This document shows, one piece after another, positions 36,905 through 45,980 of a stretch of DNA of 64,000 nucleotides. Position 1 is the stretch's first letter; each line of letters opens with the position of its first letter. The notes below the pieces were generated by a model that saw nothing but the letters and a program-made list of their open reading frames with translations, was not told the origin of the DNA and did not search any database. The DNA is from Candidatus Heimdallarchaeota archaeon (GTDB taxonomy: Archaea > Asgardarchaeota > Heimdallarchaeia > Heimdallarchaeales > Heimdallarchaeaceae): the NCBI GenBank assembly GCA_018238545.1, contig JABCTC010000010.1, positions 1 through 64,000 of the forward strand, given 5' to 3'. The position numbers and the translations under genes were made by a program.

Positions 36905-38326
36905 ATGAGCCATAAGTCGAGTTCAAGTGTAATTCCTTTACTTATCAGGGTAGTTTTTGGATTAATTTTGCCGTTGTTACTTGAAATTTTAATCTATATA
37001 GTGTATACGGGACTTAGAACTGGTGATTTTCAGTTTTCAGCAATTCTCTACTATACTTTTCTAGTTATTCCAATCCTTTTTCTCTATCTATTAACACCAA
37101 AACTACTTTTCCAAATAGGAGGAGTTAAGAATCATATAACTCAAAATCTTACCGAAAATTATGATGAAATCTTTTTGAAACCAAGAAAATTCAGATTTCA
37201 AGAGAAAGCTGTTCCACTTATCTCCATGGAAATAAAATTGAAAAGAGATGAACAAGAGCTCTTGGAGAGAAAGATAAAGAAGGATCTAATACCTGAATTA
37301 TCCAAGGAAGCACAGAATCAATATAATCAAAATTTCATAGATCGAACACATACTACAAGAAATGAGAAATTATTGACATATAATGAGTCTTTGTTCCTTT
37401 TTAGCTTAGTTTCATCAATTTTACTCTTACTCAACTTTATTCTAGTGATAGTTATGAGATTTACAACTATTAAACTGGATTTCATTGAACTTGATCAGAT
37501 AACAAATCTAACAAATGTGATAATCTTTGCATGTTTGTTTGGAATTCTCCTAGGATTTAGCATATATCTTTTATATGCTTCCTCAAAGAATCTGTGTTCA
37601 TTAATCCCTAGAGTTCTCCCAATAATTTATTTTGAGCTAGAAGAGGAAAGAGAAAAAAGAATTTTGCAAATTCTAGCAATTGCTGAATTCCCAATCAGCA
37701 ATTTATTTGTCAGAAGAACACAAAGAGAACTTTTTGGAATAATTGATGAAGCTAAAAAACAGCTTCTTTTTGTTAAACTGGTTGAGACAATTTCCTGGCA
37801 TTATCGAGATGAAATGGCAAAATCCATAGCCTGGAAGCTATATAAGGAGGTATTAGAAGAGATTAAAATTCCTGAGGAAACAAGAGAGAAAATTGAAAAA
37901 CAATTCAAGTTTGACCCATTAGCTCACCTAATATCCAGCGAGATACTTACTGCAACCGAGGAACAAGCAATTAAAGCTGATTTAGATTATATCAAGGAAA
38001 AGATAGTGAATTGGGATAAAATTAGAAGTGAAGAACAAACCTTATCTTTTCTCTTAATCTATAGAAGTCTTGAAACAATTTTCAGAAGATCACTATCAAG
38101 CCTAAAAACAGATGCTGAAGATGACGAAATAAATTTCTTAAAACTAATCGATATTCTAGAAAAGAATAAAATGTTAACAAAAGATGAGGTTACTCTTTTG
38201 CATGAGATAAGGTTCAAACGAAATCTTCTATTCCATGAACCTGGAAAATCAATAGACATAGGTAAGAATACTATGGAAAGACTCCTCATGTTAATAAGTA
38301 AGATTCTAGACCGTTTGAATAAATAA
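36905..38326 (+). CDS. Membrane protein with C-terminal HEPN-like RNLLFH motif
   Basis: A 473-residue protein from the ATG at 36905 (TTG at 36890 possible). Two pairs of membrane helices lie at about 8-66 and 160-225 with a charged cytosolic loop between. The ~245-residue C-terminal part is helical and ends with LLHEIRFKRNLLFHEPGKSI. The segment R439-x4-H444 matches the Rx4-6H motif of HEPN RNases and the DUF4145-like helical bundle seen in many defence or anchor proteins. No nucleotidyltransferase partner is adjacent. Ribonuclease activity is a possibility only; the pattern also occurs in non-catalytic HEPN proteins. Confidence 0.65.
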   Translation: MSHKSSSSVIPLLIRVVFGLILPLLLEILIYIVYTGLRTGDFQFSAILYYTFLVIPILFLYLLTPKLLFQIGGVKNHITQNLTENYDEIFLKPRKFRFQEKAVPLISMEIKLKRDEQELLERKIKKDLIPELSKEAQNQYNQNFIDRTHTTRNEKLLTYNESLFLFSLVSSILLLLNFILVIVMRFTTIKLDFIELDQITNLTNVIIFACLFGILLGFSIYLLYASSKNLCSLIPRVLPIIYFELEEEREKRILQILAIAEFPISNLFVRRTQRELFGIIDEAKKQLLFVKLVETISWHYRDEMAKSIAWKLYKEVLEEIKIPEETREKIEKQFKFDPLAHLISSEILTATEEQAIKADLDYIKEKIVNWDKIRSEEQTLSFLLIYRSLETIFRRSLSSLKTDAEDDEINFLKLIDILEKNKMLTKDEVTLLHEIRFKRNLLFHEPGKSIDIGKNTMERLLMLISKILDRLNK

Positions 38327-38341
38327 CATGAAGGTGAGAAA

Positions 38342-39157
38342 TTGTATCAACCTATTTGGAAAACTTCTGGAATTCCTTTCCTTAAAGGTAAAAGACCTCT
38401 GGTGATGGCTCATCGAGGAAGAAGCGTTTTCACACCAGAAAGTTCATTTTTGGCATTTAATGAGGCATATGATGTAAATGTTGATGTTTTGGAAACAGAT
38501 ATTAGAATCACCAAAGATTGCACCCCAGTTATATTTCATGATGAAACTTTAGACAGAACTACCAATGGCAAAGGAAAAATCTCAGATTTTAATCTGGATG
38601 AGCTTATGGAGTTTGATCTTGGCTATTGGCACACAAACAAGGGGAAAGATGATTATCCTTTCAGGAATAAAGGATTACATATTTTGCCTCTTTATACATT
38701 CTTCGAGAAATTTCCAAAAGTGAAAATTAACTTGGATATCAAAGATGATTTCAAACAAGCTCCTTCTATATTATTCGAAACAATAAGAGAAAGTGGAGCT
38801 GAACAAAGAGTTTTGGTAAGTTCATTCCACAATAAACAAATTCTTAGATTTAGAGATATAAGCAAGCATTCTGAAATACCAACTAGTGCAAACAAAAAAG
38901 AAGTTTTAGCTTTTGTTTCCAATCTTTGGATATTCTCGAAGAAGGATTACTGCGCATTACAAGTTCCTTTAACACATTCTTTTATTAGAATTGTAACTGT
39001 TAATTCTATAAAGAAGGCTCATCGAAATAATATTGCAGTGCATCCATGGACAATAAACAGTAAAGAAAACATGCTTTCTTTATTGTCATGGGAAATTGAT
39101 GGAATCTTTACTGATGATCCAGAATTATTGATTGAAATTCTTGATGCTACAGATTGA
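38342..39157 (+). CDS. Glycerophosphodiester phosphodiesterase
   Basis: A 271-residue GDPD enzyme with the TIM-barrel signature at its start: MAHRGRSVFTPESSFLAFNEA (catalytic His-Arg, metal Glu), LETDIRITKDCTPVIFHDETLDRTTNGKG (metal E-x-D and catalytic His). It hydrolyses glycerophosphodiesters to glycerol-phosphate and an alcohol. No signal peptide is seen, so it is cytosolic. The start is a TTG with GGTGAG six bases upstream, 15 bp after the previous gene; an ATG at 38405 falls inside the conserved HRG segment and is too late. Its 3' end overlaps the convergent PHP gene by 11 bp. Confidence 0.9.
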   Translation: MYQPIWKTSGIPFLKGKRPLVMAHRGRSVFTPESSFLAFNEAYDVNVDVLETDIRITKDCTPVIFHDETLDRTTNGKGKISDFNLDELMEFDLGYWHTNKGKDDYPFRNKGLHILPLYTFFEKFPKVKINLDIKDDFKQAPSILFETIRESGAEQRVLVSSFHNKQILRFRDISKHSEIPTSANKKEVLAFVSNLWIFSKKDYCALQVPLTHSFIRIVTVNSIKKAHRNNIAVHPWTINSKENMLSLLSWEIDGIFTDDPELLIEILDATD

Positions 39158-40004
39158 AAAAGGATTGTATCTGCAAAATATATTCTTTTGGTACAGAAAC
39201 TCCACCCAGTGTTCCTTTGTCACCATGAAAATCACTTCCTCCAGTTACCAATAAATCATTTTGTTTACAATAATCTAAAAGAAACTTTGTAACTTTTTGA
39301 ATCTTCTTTGCAGGAAAATTTGAGAAAGCGTTTTCATAATTATAATATACTTCAATTCCCTTCAACCCCCATGAAATAAGCATATCTAATAATTCTTCCA
39401 TTTTCTTCAAATCGTGTTTTTCAACGAATAGTGGGTGGGGAAGAACTGCTATCCCTTTTGCTTTATTGATTTGTTGAATGGCTTCTTCTGGTTCTATAGT
39501 CAGTCTAGGCACGTAAGCCGGTCGCCCCTCTGCTAGATATTCATTAAAAGCTTCTTTAATAGAACTCACATACCCTTTTGTTTTTAGTGCTCTGGCAAAA
39601 TGTGGTCTTCCTGGGCTAGAGGCATCACCGATTTCTTTGATTACATCATCAAAAATAATATTTAATCCAATTTCTTGAAGTTTTGCTAGTATTTTGTGTG
39701 TCCTGTCTCTTCTAGCGTTTTGTAGTTTCACTAAACTTTGTTTAAAAGTAGAATTATTGGCGTTGAAATTGTAACCAAGTATCTCGATTTTTTCTTGTTT
39801 ATGTCTAGCAGAAATTTCTATTCCTGTAATATATGAAAAGGAGTAGTTTACTGAATCCCTACTTGCAATTGCTGTTCCCTTAATTGAATCATGATCTGTT
39901 ATTGAGAAAATGGTGAGTCTCTCCTTTTCTGCCATTTCTAGCAGTTGTAGAGGTGTAAATATTCCATCTGAAAAACTAGAATGGCAATGCAGATCAATTT
40001 TCAT
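39147..40004 (-). CDS. PHP-domain phosphoesterase
   Basis: A 285-residue metal-dependent phosphoesterase of the PHP family. Metal ligands appear in order: HCHSSFSDG (6-14), TDHDS (about 37-41), an E in the GIEISARH segment, H in LPHPLF and a final GGSDFHGD. This set matches the YciV/RNase AM type, including nucleoside 3',5'-bisphosphate phosphatases. The substrate may be pAp or 5' RNA ends, by family analogy only. It precedes nothing in its own direction except the convergent GDPD gene. Confidence 0.85.
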   Translation of the reverse strand: MKIDLHCHSSFSDGIFTPLQLLEMAEKERLTIFSITDHDSIKGTAIASRDSVNYSFSYITGIEISARHKQEKIEILGYNFNANNSTFKQSLVKLQNARRDRTHKILAKLQEIGLNIIFDDVIKEIGDASSPGRPHFARALKTKGYVSSIKEAFNEYLAEGRPAYVPRLTIEPEEAIQQINKAKGIAVLPHPLFVEKHDLKKMEELLDMLISWGLKGIEVYYNYENAFSNFPAKKIQKVTKFLLDYCKQNDLLVTGGSDFHGDKGTLGGVSVPKEYILQIQSFFNL

Positions 40005-40008
40005 GTTT

Positions 40009-40422
40009 CTATACCTCTACTCTGTATAATCTCTTGTTTATTTCGTCTACTTCAACAAATGTCTGGTAGATAAGACAAATAACTACCATAATCCAAGCAA
40101 TACCTACAAGGATGAAAGTAAGGGCACTAAATTTGTTAACAAGTGTTGAAATTCCATAAACTATTGCTTCAAGTGCTGCTAGAATAGGTATGGATAGAAG
40201 CAGTATTGGCAGAAAGTTGATTGTTCTGGTAACATTTAAGCAATTATTTTCTTCTTTCACATAGAATGTGATAATTGATGCTGGTATAACTATGAAACAG
40301 ATTATTTTCATTTCATTGTCAGTTCTTTTTTTTTGTTTCAATGTACTTCTTTTTCTTGATATCTTAGCTATCATATCAAAAAATTCTTCGGTTTTTAGGG
40401 CTAAAAACTGAAACTTCTTCAT
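40009..40422 (-). CDS. Small membrane protein, unknown
   Basis: A 137-residue protein with a basic N-terminal ~45 residues and three hydrophobic segments (about 45-60, 70-92, 98-122). No motif is recognised. Its ATG overlaps the pcp stop codon (ATGA), and the PHP gene follows after only 4 bp, so it sits in a leftward operon pcp, this gene, PHP. Confidence 0.6.
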   Translation of the reverse strand: MKKFQFLALKTEEFFDMIAKISRKRSTLKQKKRTDNEMKIICFIVIPASIITFYVKEENNCLNVTRTINFLPILLLSIPILAALEAIVYGISTLVNKFSALTFILVGIAWIMVVICLIYQTFVEVDEINKRLYRVEV

Positions 40423-41051
40423 TCTCTATTCTCCTCTTGTAAATGTTTAATTGTTGTTGTTATTGCAATTTCTAGAGCGTGGATAATTAATTCTAATGTC
40501 ATTGATGGGGAATTTTTACCAATAACCTGCTCAGGGAGTGAAGGAACATGAATGAATCCAGCGGGAATATTAATCTCATTGTTATTTATAAACTGCATTA
40601 AATGGTAAAAAATCTGATTACATCCAAATGTGCCTGCTGAATTCGATATTTCACATGGGATTTTATTTTCTTCTAGACACTCCTTGATTTTCCTAATCGG
40701 TAATGTGGAGAAATACCCTTCTTTACCATTATCCTCTAATATTTCATCGATTGGTTTTGTACCACAGCTATAAGCAGATTTTTCTAAGCTAGCGATATTT
40801 ATCGCAATTCTTTCTAAAGAAATAACTGATCTTGGTGATTGACCAGTACATATTACTATTTCCGGTTTTTCTTCTGTCAAAATGCGCTCAATAATATTTT
40901 TAATTTCATTATAGCGTAGTGGAATCTCAATAGCTTTTATTTTGTATCCATCTATAATCTTCTTATTGAAAGCTTTACATGCTACTATTGAAGGATTAAC
41001 ATCTGATCCCCCAAAAGGCTCGAAACCGGTTAATATTATCCTTTTTGACAT
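40419..41051 (-). CDS. pcp: Pyrrolidone-carboxylate peptidase (pyroglutamyl peptidase I)
   Basis: A 210-residue C15 cysteine peptidase that removes N-terminal pyroglutamate. The full catalytic triad is visible with the family's usual numbering: E80 (SLERIAINI), C144 (SAGTFGCN) and H168 (GFIHVPSLP). The N-terminus LTGFEPFGGSDVNPS is diagnostic. It is cytosolic, first of a leftward three-gene operon, with a 4-bp ATGA overlap to the next gene. Confidence 0.95.
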   Translation of the reverse strand: MSKRIILTGFEPFGGSDVNPSIVACKAFNKKIIDGYKIKAIEIPLRYNEIKNIIERILTEEKPEIVICTGQSPRSVISLERIAINIASLEKSAYSCGTKPIDEILEDNGKEGYFSTLPIRKIKECLEENKIPCEISNSAGTFGCNQIFYHLMQFINNNEINIPAGFIHVPSLPEQVIGKNSPSMTLELIIHALEIAITTTIKHLQEENRE

Positions 41052-41215
41052 ACTATATCAATTCTTTAGCTTAGATTTGCGTTTGAGACTAGTTTTAATT
41101 AGCAAAATAAAAGCTTTCACGTTTTTCTTATGATACATTCAGTAGATAAAAACTTTGCAATCTAAAGATTTTTAAAAAGAATCATCTCAATTTTGACATT
41201 CAGAAGGGTTACGCA

Positions 41216-42061
41216 ATGGTAATTAATGAAATTGAAAATATTAGCGGAATTGGACCCAAAGCAGCTAAAACACTTGTAGATTGTGGTTTCAACACTATAG
41301 AAAAACTAGCAAAGGCTACAGCAGATGAATTATCACAATTACCTGGTATAGGGAAATCAACTGCTGAAAAAATGATTCTAAATGCAAATGAAGCATTAAC
41401 TTCAAACAAGAAACCTGTTACTAAAGCAGTCACAAAGAAAGCTGAAGTTAAACCAAAGGTAAAGAAAGTAGATAAAGAGTCAATTCCTAAACCTCCGGCT
41501 TTGAAGAAAAAAGCAGATGAAACATCCATACATCCATCAGTCAAAACTACTAAACCAGTTGCTAAAACCCCACCTAAAAAGCCTGCTGTTAAAAAACCAG
41601 CAATAAAAGCTGAAACAAAGAAACCAATAACTAAAAAACCCGCAGTCAAACCCAAAGCAACTATCGCTGTGAAGAAAGGTATATCATCAGCTGCTAGAAA
41701 AGCTATTAAACAAGCATCTGGTATGCCAAGGATAAAATCTAAGACTTCTAAAAAGAAATCGAAAGTTAAGAAAAAGGTTACTTTGTCTAAAACATATGGA
41801 ATTGTCCATTCTGTTCTCCATGATGCTTCAGGTAGATCTTCTAATAGAGCAGTGATATTACATCTTTATGATATGGAACTGCCAATTTACAGTTACTTAG
41901 GAAGAAAAGTAAGCCTAAAATATGCTAAATCAGATAAACAACTGACTGGAACAATATCACGTGTCCATGGTAAGAAATCTTCCAGAAATAATGCTGTTAT
42001 AGTACGTTTCCAAAAAGGAGTAAGCCCACATATACTATCTGCAAGAGCCACCTTAAAATAA
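41216..42061 (+). CDS. HhH domain, Lys/Pro-rich linker and eL33 (L35Ae)-like ribosomal domain fusion
   Basis: A 281-residue strongly basic protein. Residues 1-60 are a tandem helix-hairpin-helix (ISGIGPKAAKTLVDCG and LPGIGKSTAEKMIL). Residues ~60-190 are a histone-H1-like K/P/A/T-rich linker (for example PPKKPAVKKPAIKAETKKP). Residues ~192-281 match ribosomal protein eL33: YGIVHSVLHDASGRSSNRAVILHL, then YLGRKVSLKYAK and ISRVHGKKSSRNNAVIVRFQKG (the HG-n-G-v-vra-F stretch). eL33 sits on the large subunit near the E site. If this is the only eL33 of the genome, the ribosome carries a nucleic-acid-binding extension; otherwise it is a repurposed paralogue. Confidence 0.75.
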   Translation: MVINEIENISGIGPKAAKTLVDCGFNTIEKLAKATADELSQLPGIGKSTAEKMILNANEALTSNKKPVTKAVTKKAEVKPKVKKVDKESIPKPPALKKKADETSIHPSVKTTKPVAKTPPKKPAVKKPAIKAETKKPITKKPAVKPKATIAVKKGISSAARKAIKQASGMPRIKSKTSKKKSKVKKKVTLSKTYGIVHSVLHDASGRSSNRAVILHLYDMELPIYSYLGRKVSLKYAKSDKQLTGTISRVHGKKSSRNNAVIVRFQKGVSPHILSARATLK

Positions 42062-42105
42062 ACTACCCCAATAATTTTAAAAGGGATTATCTATAGTGAA
42101 ATACA

Positions 42106-42471
42106 ATGGTGACTAAACAAGGTTATATCAGAATTAGTCAGGGAATTTCAATAGGTGGAGGTATACTATATATTATAGGTGGTATCATTCTAATTGTAGA
42201 CTTTTTTATGCCTAGTTTTGAGCTGCCCCCTGTTGCAATTGGACTGATAATTGGAACCCCCTTTTATATTATACAGCTGGATATTTTAATCCTAACTGTT
42301 ATTTGTATAGTAATTGGGGCTTCAGCGGTAATTTTCGTGAGTAGGGAAAAGCATATACTGCTTGGAGGCATATTTGTTATTATAGCAGGTCTTATAGGAT
42401 TAGGTATTCCAGGCCTGGTAATTATTGTAGGAGGAAGCATCTACATTGTTGCTTCGACGAGAAATCGTTGA
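42106..42471 (+). CDS. Small glycine/isoleucine-rich membrane protein
   Basis: A 121-residue protein with four predicted membrane helices and no soluble domain. Glycine-rich helices (GIGGGILYIIGGIILIV, LGGIFVIIAGLIGLGIPGLVIIVGG) are packed with small residues. No family is recognised. The next gene downstream encodes a similar-sized, similarly composed protein, suggesting related partners. Confidence 0.6.
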   Translation: MVTKQGYIRISQGISIGGGILYIIGGIILIVDFFMPSFELPPVAIGLIIGTPFYIIQLDILILTVICIVIGASAVIFVSREKHILLGGIFVIIAGLIGLGIPGLVIIVGGSIYIVASTRNR

Positions 42472-42536
42472 TATGTTTTTTTAAAAACAAATCCATTTTC
42501 CTATAAATTTAAATATAAATACCATTTTCTATTAAC

Positions 42537-42893
42537 ATGGCAAAACGAAATAAATCACTTTCTAATGTAGGATCCATTCTAGCTGTTCTAGGAGGAGCAA
42601 TTGAAGTCGTTGTAGGCGTTTTAATGCTGATAGGGGAAACCTTAGGTGGTATTGTTGATATTTTTAACACTGCAAACTGGCTAGGTGATCTAGTTGGAGG
42701 ATTAGGAGCAATAGTTGGTGCTATAATACTAATTGTTATTGGTGTTCTTTCCATTCTCTTGGCACTTGGAAGATTCGGATTAGATTGGATAGTTTTAGGT
42801 ATCCTATTAATTGTGCTCGGTGTTGTAGGAAGCGGAATCGGTGGGTTATTAGTAATAATCGGTGGAATACTATTCCTAATTGCTGGACTGTAG
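42537..42893 (+). CDS. Small membrane protein, unknown
   Basis: A 118-residue protein with a short basic N-terminus and about three to four membrane helices rich in Gly, Ile, Leu and Val (GSILAVLGGAIEVVVGVLMLIG, GLGAIVGAIILIVIGVLSILLAL, LLIVLGVVGSGIGGLLVIIGG). It resembles the preceding small protein in size and composition. A strong hairpin terminator follows its stop codon. Confidence 0.6.
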   Translation: MAKRNKSLSNVGSILAVLGGAIEVVVGVLMLIGETLGGIVDIFNTANWLGDLVGGLGAIVGAIILIVIGVLSILLALGRFGLDWIVLGILLIVLGVVGSGIGGLLVIIGGILFLIAGL

Positions 42894-42918
42894 AAAGAGT
42901 TTACAACTCTTTTTTTTT
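42894..42918 (+). terminator. Hairpin plus T-run terminator
   Basis: AAAGAGTT (42894-42901) pairs perfectly with AACTCTTT (42905-42912) around a 3-base loop, and eight or more T follow the stem. This is the classic intrinsic terminator form, placed at the stop codon of the small membrane-protein gene. Confidence 0.6.
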
Positions 42919-42978
42919 ATACCCTAATTCATTTTACAATAGTTTTTATACATTGATTCTTCTTTTTAATTGAAGAAG

Positions 42979-45963
42979 ATGACAGAGAAAAATGCACAGA
43001 ATCCATCGATGCATATTGGAAAAGAACATTCAACACAAGAAGATGTTTATTTGCCTGTTAAAGCTTTGAGCAAACATATCAGTGTTTTTGGTCAGAGTGG
43101 TTCAGGAAAAACTGTAGTATGTAAAATCCTTATTGAAGAAGCTGTAAGGAATAACATCCCAGCGATTATAATTGATCCTCAAGGGGATATTAGTAGTCTT
43201 GTTATTGTTGAAGATTATGATAAATTGAAACCTTATGGCATCTCTAAAGCGTTTTTTGAACAATACAAAGATAAGGTGGAAGTCGTTGTTTTCACTCCAG
43301 CATCGGAGAAAGGAATACCTCTTTCCATAAACCCACTAATCATGCCTCCCCAAGAGTTGGACAGAGAAGAAAAGATTCTTGCAATAGATGGAATTGCAAC
43401 AACCATTGCTAATGTTTTGGGCTATAAACTAAATTCTGAAAAAGGAGGAGCAATTAAAGCTTATTTAGTGTCTCTTTTTGAACAGTGTCTGATCAAAGAT
43501 ATTCTGATTGCAGATTTTGAGATGTTGATTGATTTAATAAAAACAGAAATTGCATACTTACCAGAAAATATCCGAACACTGCTCTCACAAAAAGAAAAAG
43601 CTTCGTTGATTAAGAGAATAAAATCTATTAATGTTGGAGCACCTTCTTTGGTATTCAATTTAGGACCAAAGCTCTCAATTCAGACTCTAATAAAACCAAC
43701 CAATCCTAATAAAGTAAGAATTTCAATAATTTATCTAAATACTTTAACAAATTTAAGGCTGAGGGAAATCTATATTACTACTTTAGCTCAAAGCCTCTAT
43801 ACATACATTAGATCCAATCCTTCACCAGATCCTCAACTGATTTTTTACATTGATGAATTGGCAGGACCACCACAACTTATACCACCTCATCCAAAAAATC
43901 CTGTAACAAAACAATGGTTGCAATTATTATTCAAACAGGGACGTAAATTTGGTTTATCAATGCTTGTTGCAACGCAAAATATCAGTGATGTCGACTACAA
44001 AGCTTTTGGACAAGTTAGTACTTTCTTCTTCGGTCGTTTTGTCACTCCCCAAGATCTTAGAATTGTTGATAATATGCTGCAATCTCATCCAGACGCACGG
44101 TTTATTGTTGACCAGTTACAACAATTCAAAAGCGGTGAATTTTACATTCTTTCACCTGATGTCTTCCCAGAACCAGTTCACATAAGCACTCGCAGGCTCT
44201 ATTCAATCCACAAAACTCTTTCAGATGAAGATGTCGCTAAAATGTATGATTTTCCCCCACCAACGTTATGTAAACAAATTGGAACTTATGATCACGATAT
44301 CGACTCAATGGATTTAGAGGATATTTCAAAGGAACTAAATTTGGATGATTTAGAGAAAGAATTATCTTCAATAAGAAAGTTTTCTAGTAAAACAAGTCTC
44401 TTGGATAAACAAGCAGGAATCGATAAGGCAGAAACTTCTGATTCAGAATCAGAAACTCAACCTGAAGGGCTAGAAGCATTACCCATAGAAACTAAGGAAG
44501 GTTTTCAAGAAGTAATTGAAAAGGAACCAGAGATGGAACCAATCGACTTTTCCAATATAATAAAAACAATGAAAGATCAGTATCTGAAATATGAACCAGT
44601 AGAATTTAAGGAATTATTAGAAAAATTCTTTGGGAATAAAAAATTAAGTTATCTCGGGACTCAAAATCTAGAATTGGCCTATATACCATTTTTGTATTTG
44701 GATTTTAGAATTAAAGCTCAACGAAGAATTCAAGTAAACTATGCCAATGCTGATCGTTGGGGTGAAGTAACTCTTGATCTACCAATTAAACGAATATTCC
44801 CATTACTAGATAAAATTGAGTTAGGGGGAGAAGAAAAAATCTGGGGTCAGAAATCCATACCTATTCAAGCTGAAGAGGTATTTGATGAGCTCATTTCAGT
44901 CCTTCCTCTGAAAAACCTTGGTAGTTTATATGGCACTAAATCCTCAAATATCAGAAAGCTAGAAATTCAAAGAACTCCTGAAACAATATTGGAATCCTTC
45001 CACGATGTGTTGCTTAATGATGAAACTTTCTATGGACAAGCATGGAAGAAAGCTATTGAAGAAGGATTAGTGAATATTGAAAATGAACATAAAGCTGAAA
45101 TTAATCACTGGGCAGAAGAATTACAAAAAGAAAGAAAAGATATTTTCACTGTAATTGATAGTAAGCGAAAAAGAGTGAAGAAATTCAAAGCTCAAATTGA
45201 GAAAGCTAAAGGAATTTATGTTGCACTGAAACCTTTGATGACAGACAAATACAAATTTAAGAGCAACCGTGATGTTGGGGATTACAACAAAGCTCTAGAA
45301 ACAATAAAGTTTGGTCCTGAAGTAATTAAGAATCATATAAAGGAAATTGAAGATGGAGTTGAAAAAATTAAATCAATAGATACTCAGCTTAAATCATATC
45401 CAAGAGTTAAGCTTCTTCAAGATAGCAATTTTACTCTAAGTAAGAAAGATTTTAGCATTCCAAAAGCTAGCGAAATTAAAGATATTTATGCTGCAATAAT
45501 TTATATTCCTGTTTCACTCGCAGAAATATCTATAGTAGATGAGAAAGGCAATAAATTATTGCTTGAAGGGATTGCTGAATCTACTTTAGGCACTGAAATT
45601 CATCTTCTATGTGAAATATGTCTAGAACAGAAATCTTCCAAGATGTTATTTGTTTCCACTCCAGATGTTTGTAGTGTTTGTGGAAAGGTTTTATGTCAAG
45701 ACCATTCTATAGAAGGTTCTATATCAAAAAACATAATTTGTACAAATCATGCTGTCGTGTGTACATCGTGTAAAAATGTTGTTTCTACCGAATATGCAGA
45801 GAAATGCGAATTCTGTGATAATTTTACTTGTAATGATCATATTCAAAAATGCTCTCGATGCGGAAAAGTTGTTTGTAATAAGCATGGAAGAGAAGTAGTT
45901 AAAAAGAGTCTTTTCAAAGAAGAAACAGTGATACTCTGTCCTGATCATCAGAAAAGGAAGTGA
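42979..45963 (+). CDS. HerA/VirB4-like P-loop ATPase with cysteine-rich C-terminal domain
   Basis: A 994-residue protein from the ATG at 42979 (TTG at 42970 possible). Residues ~15-430 are a HerA-type (DUF87) motor: Walker A GQSGSGKT (38-45), then IDPQGDISSL, Walker B LIFYIDELAG, and a sensor-like VATQNISDVDYKAFGQ. The middle is helical with a coiled coil (~690-790). The last ~110 residues hold at least 14 cysteines and several histidines in CxxC, CxxCxxxxCxxH and CxxHxxK repeats (C-E-I-C, C-S-V-C, C-T-S-C, C-E-F-C, C-S-R-C), like stacked treble-clef or B-box zinc fingers. HerA motors pump DNA, but no NurA gene is adjacent. The role and DNA substrate are inferred. Confidence 0.8.
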   Translation: MTEKNAQNPSMHIGKEHSTQEDVYLPVKALSKHISVFGQSGSGKTVVCKILIEEAVRNNIPAIIIDPQGDISSLVIVEDYDKLKPYGISKAFFEQYKDKVEVVVFTPASEKGIPLSINPLIMPPQELDREEKILAIDGIATTIANVLGYKLNSEKGGAIKAYLVSLFEQCLIKDILIADFEMLIDLIKTEIAYLPENIRTLLSQKEKASLIKRIKSINVGAPSLVFNLGPKLSIQTLIKPTNPNKVRISIIYLNTLTNLRLREIYITTLAQSLYTYIRSNPSPDPQLIFYIDELAGPPQLIPPHPKNPVTKQWLQLLFKQGRKFGLSMLVATQNISDVDYKAFGQVSTFFFGRFVTPQDLRIVDNMLQSHPDARFIVDQLQQFKSGEFYILSPDVFPEPVHISTRRLYSIHKTLSDEDVAKMYDFPPPTLCKQIGTYDHDIDSMDLEDISKELNLDDLEKELSSIRKFSSKTSLLDKQAGIDKAETSDSESETQPEGLEALPIETKEGFQEVIEKEPEMEPIDFSNIIKTMKDQYLKYEPVEFKELLEKFFGNKKLSYLGTQNLELAYIPFLYLDFRIKAQRRIQVNYANADRWGEVTLDLPIKRIFPLLDKIELGGEEKIWGQKSIPIQAEEVFDELISVLPLKNLGSLYGTKSSNIRKLEIQRTPETILESFHDVLLNDETFYGQAWKKAIEEGLVNIENEHKAEINHWAEELQKERKDIFTVIDSKRKRVKKFKAQIEKAKGIYVALKPLMTDKYKFKSNRDVGDYNKALETIKFGPEVIKNHIKEIEDGVEKIKSIDTQLKSYPRVKLLQDSNFTLSKKDFSIPKASEIKDIYAAIIYIPVSLAEISIVDEKGNKLLLEGIAESTLGTEIHLLCEICLEQKSSKMLFVSTPDVCSVCGKVLCQDHSIEGSISKNIICTNHAVVCTSCKNVVSTEYAEKCEFCDNFTCNDHIQKCSRCGKVVCNKHGREVVKKSLFKEETVILCPDHQKRK

Positions 45964-45980
45964 AATAAATAAGTTCTCGA

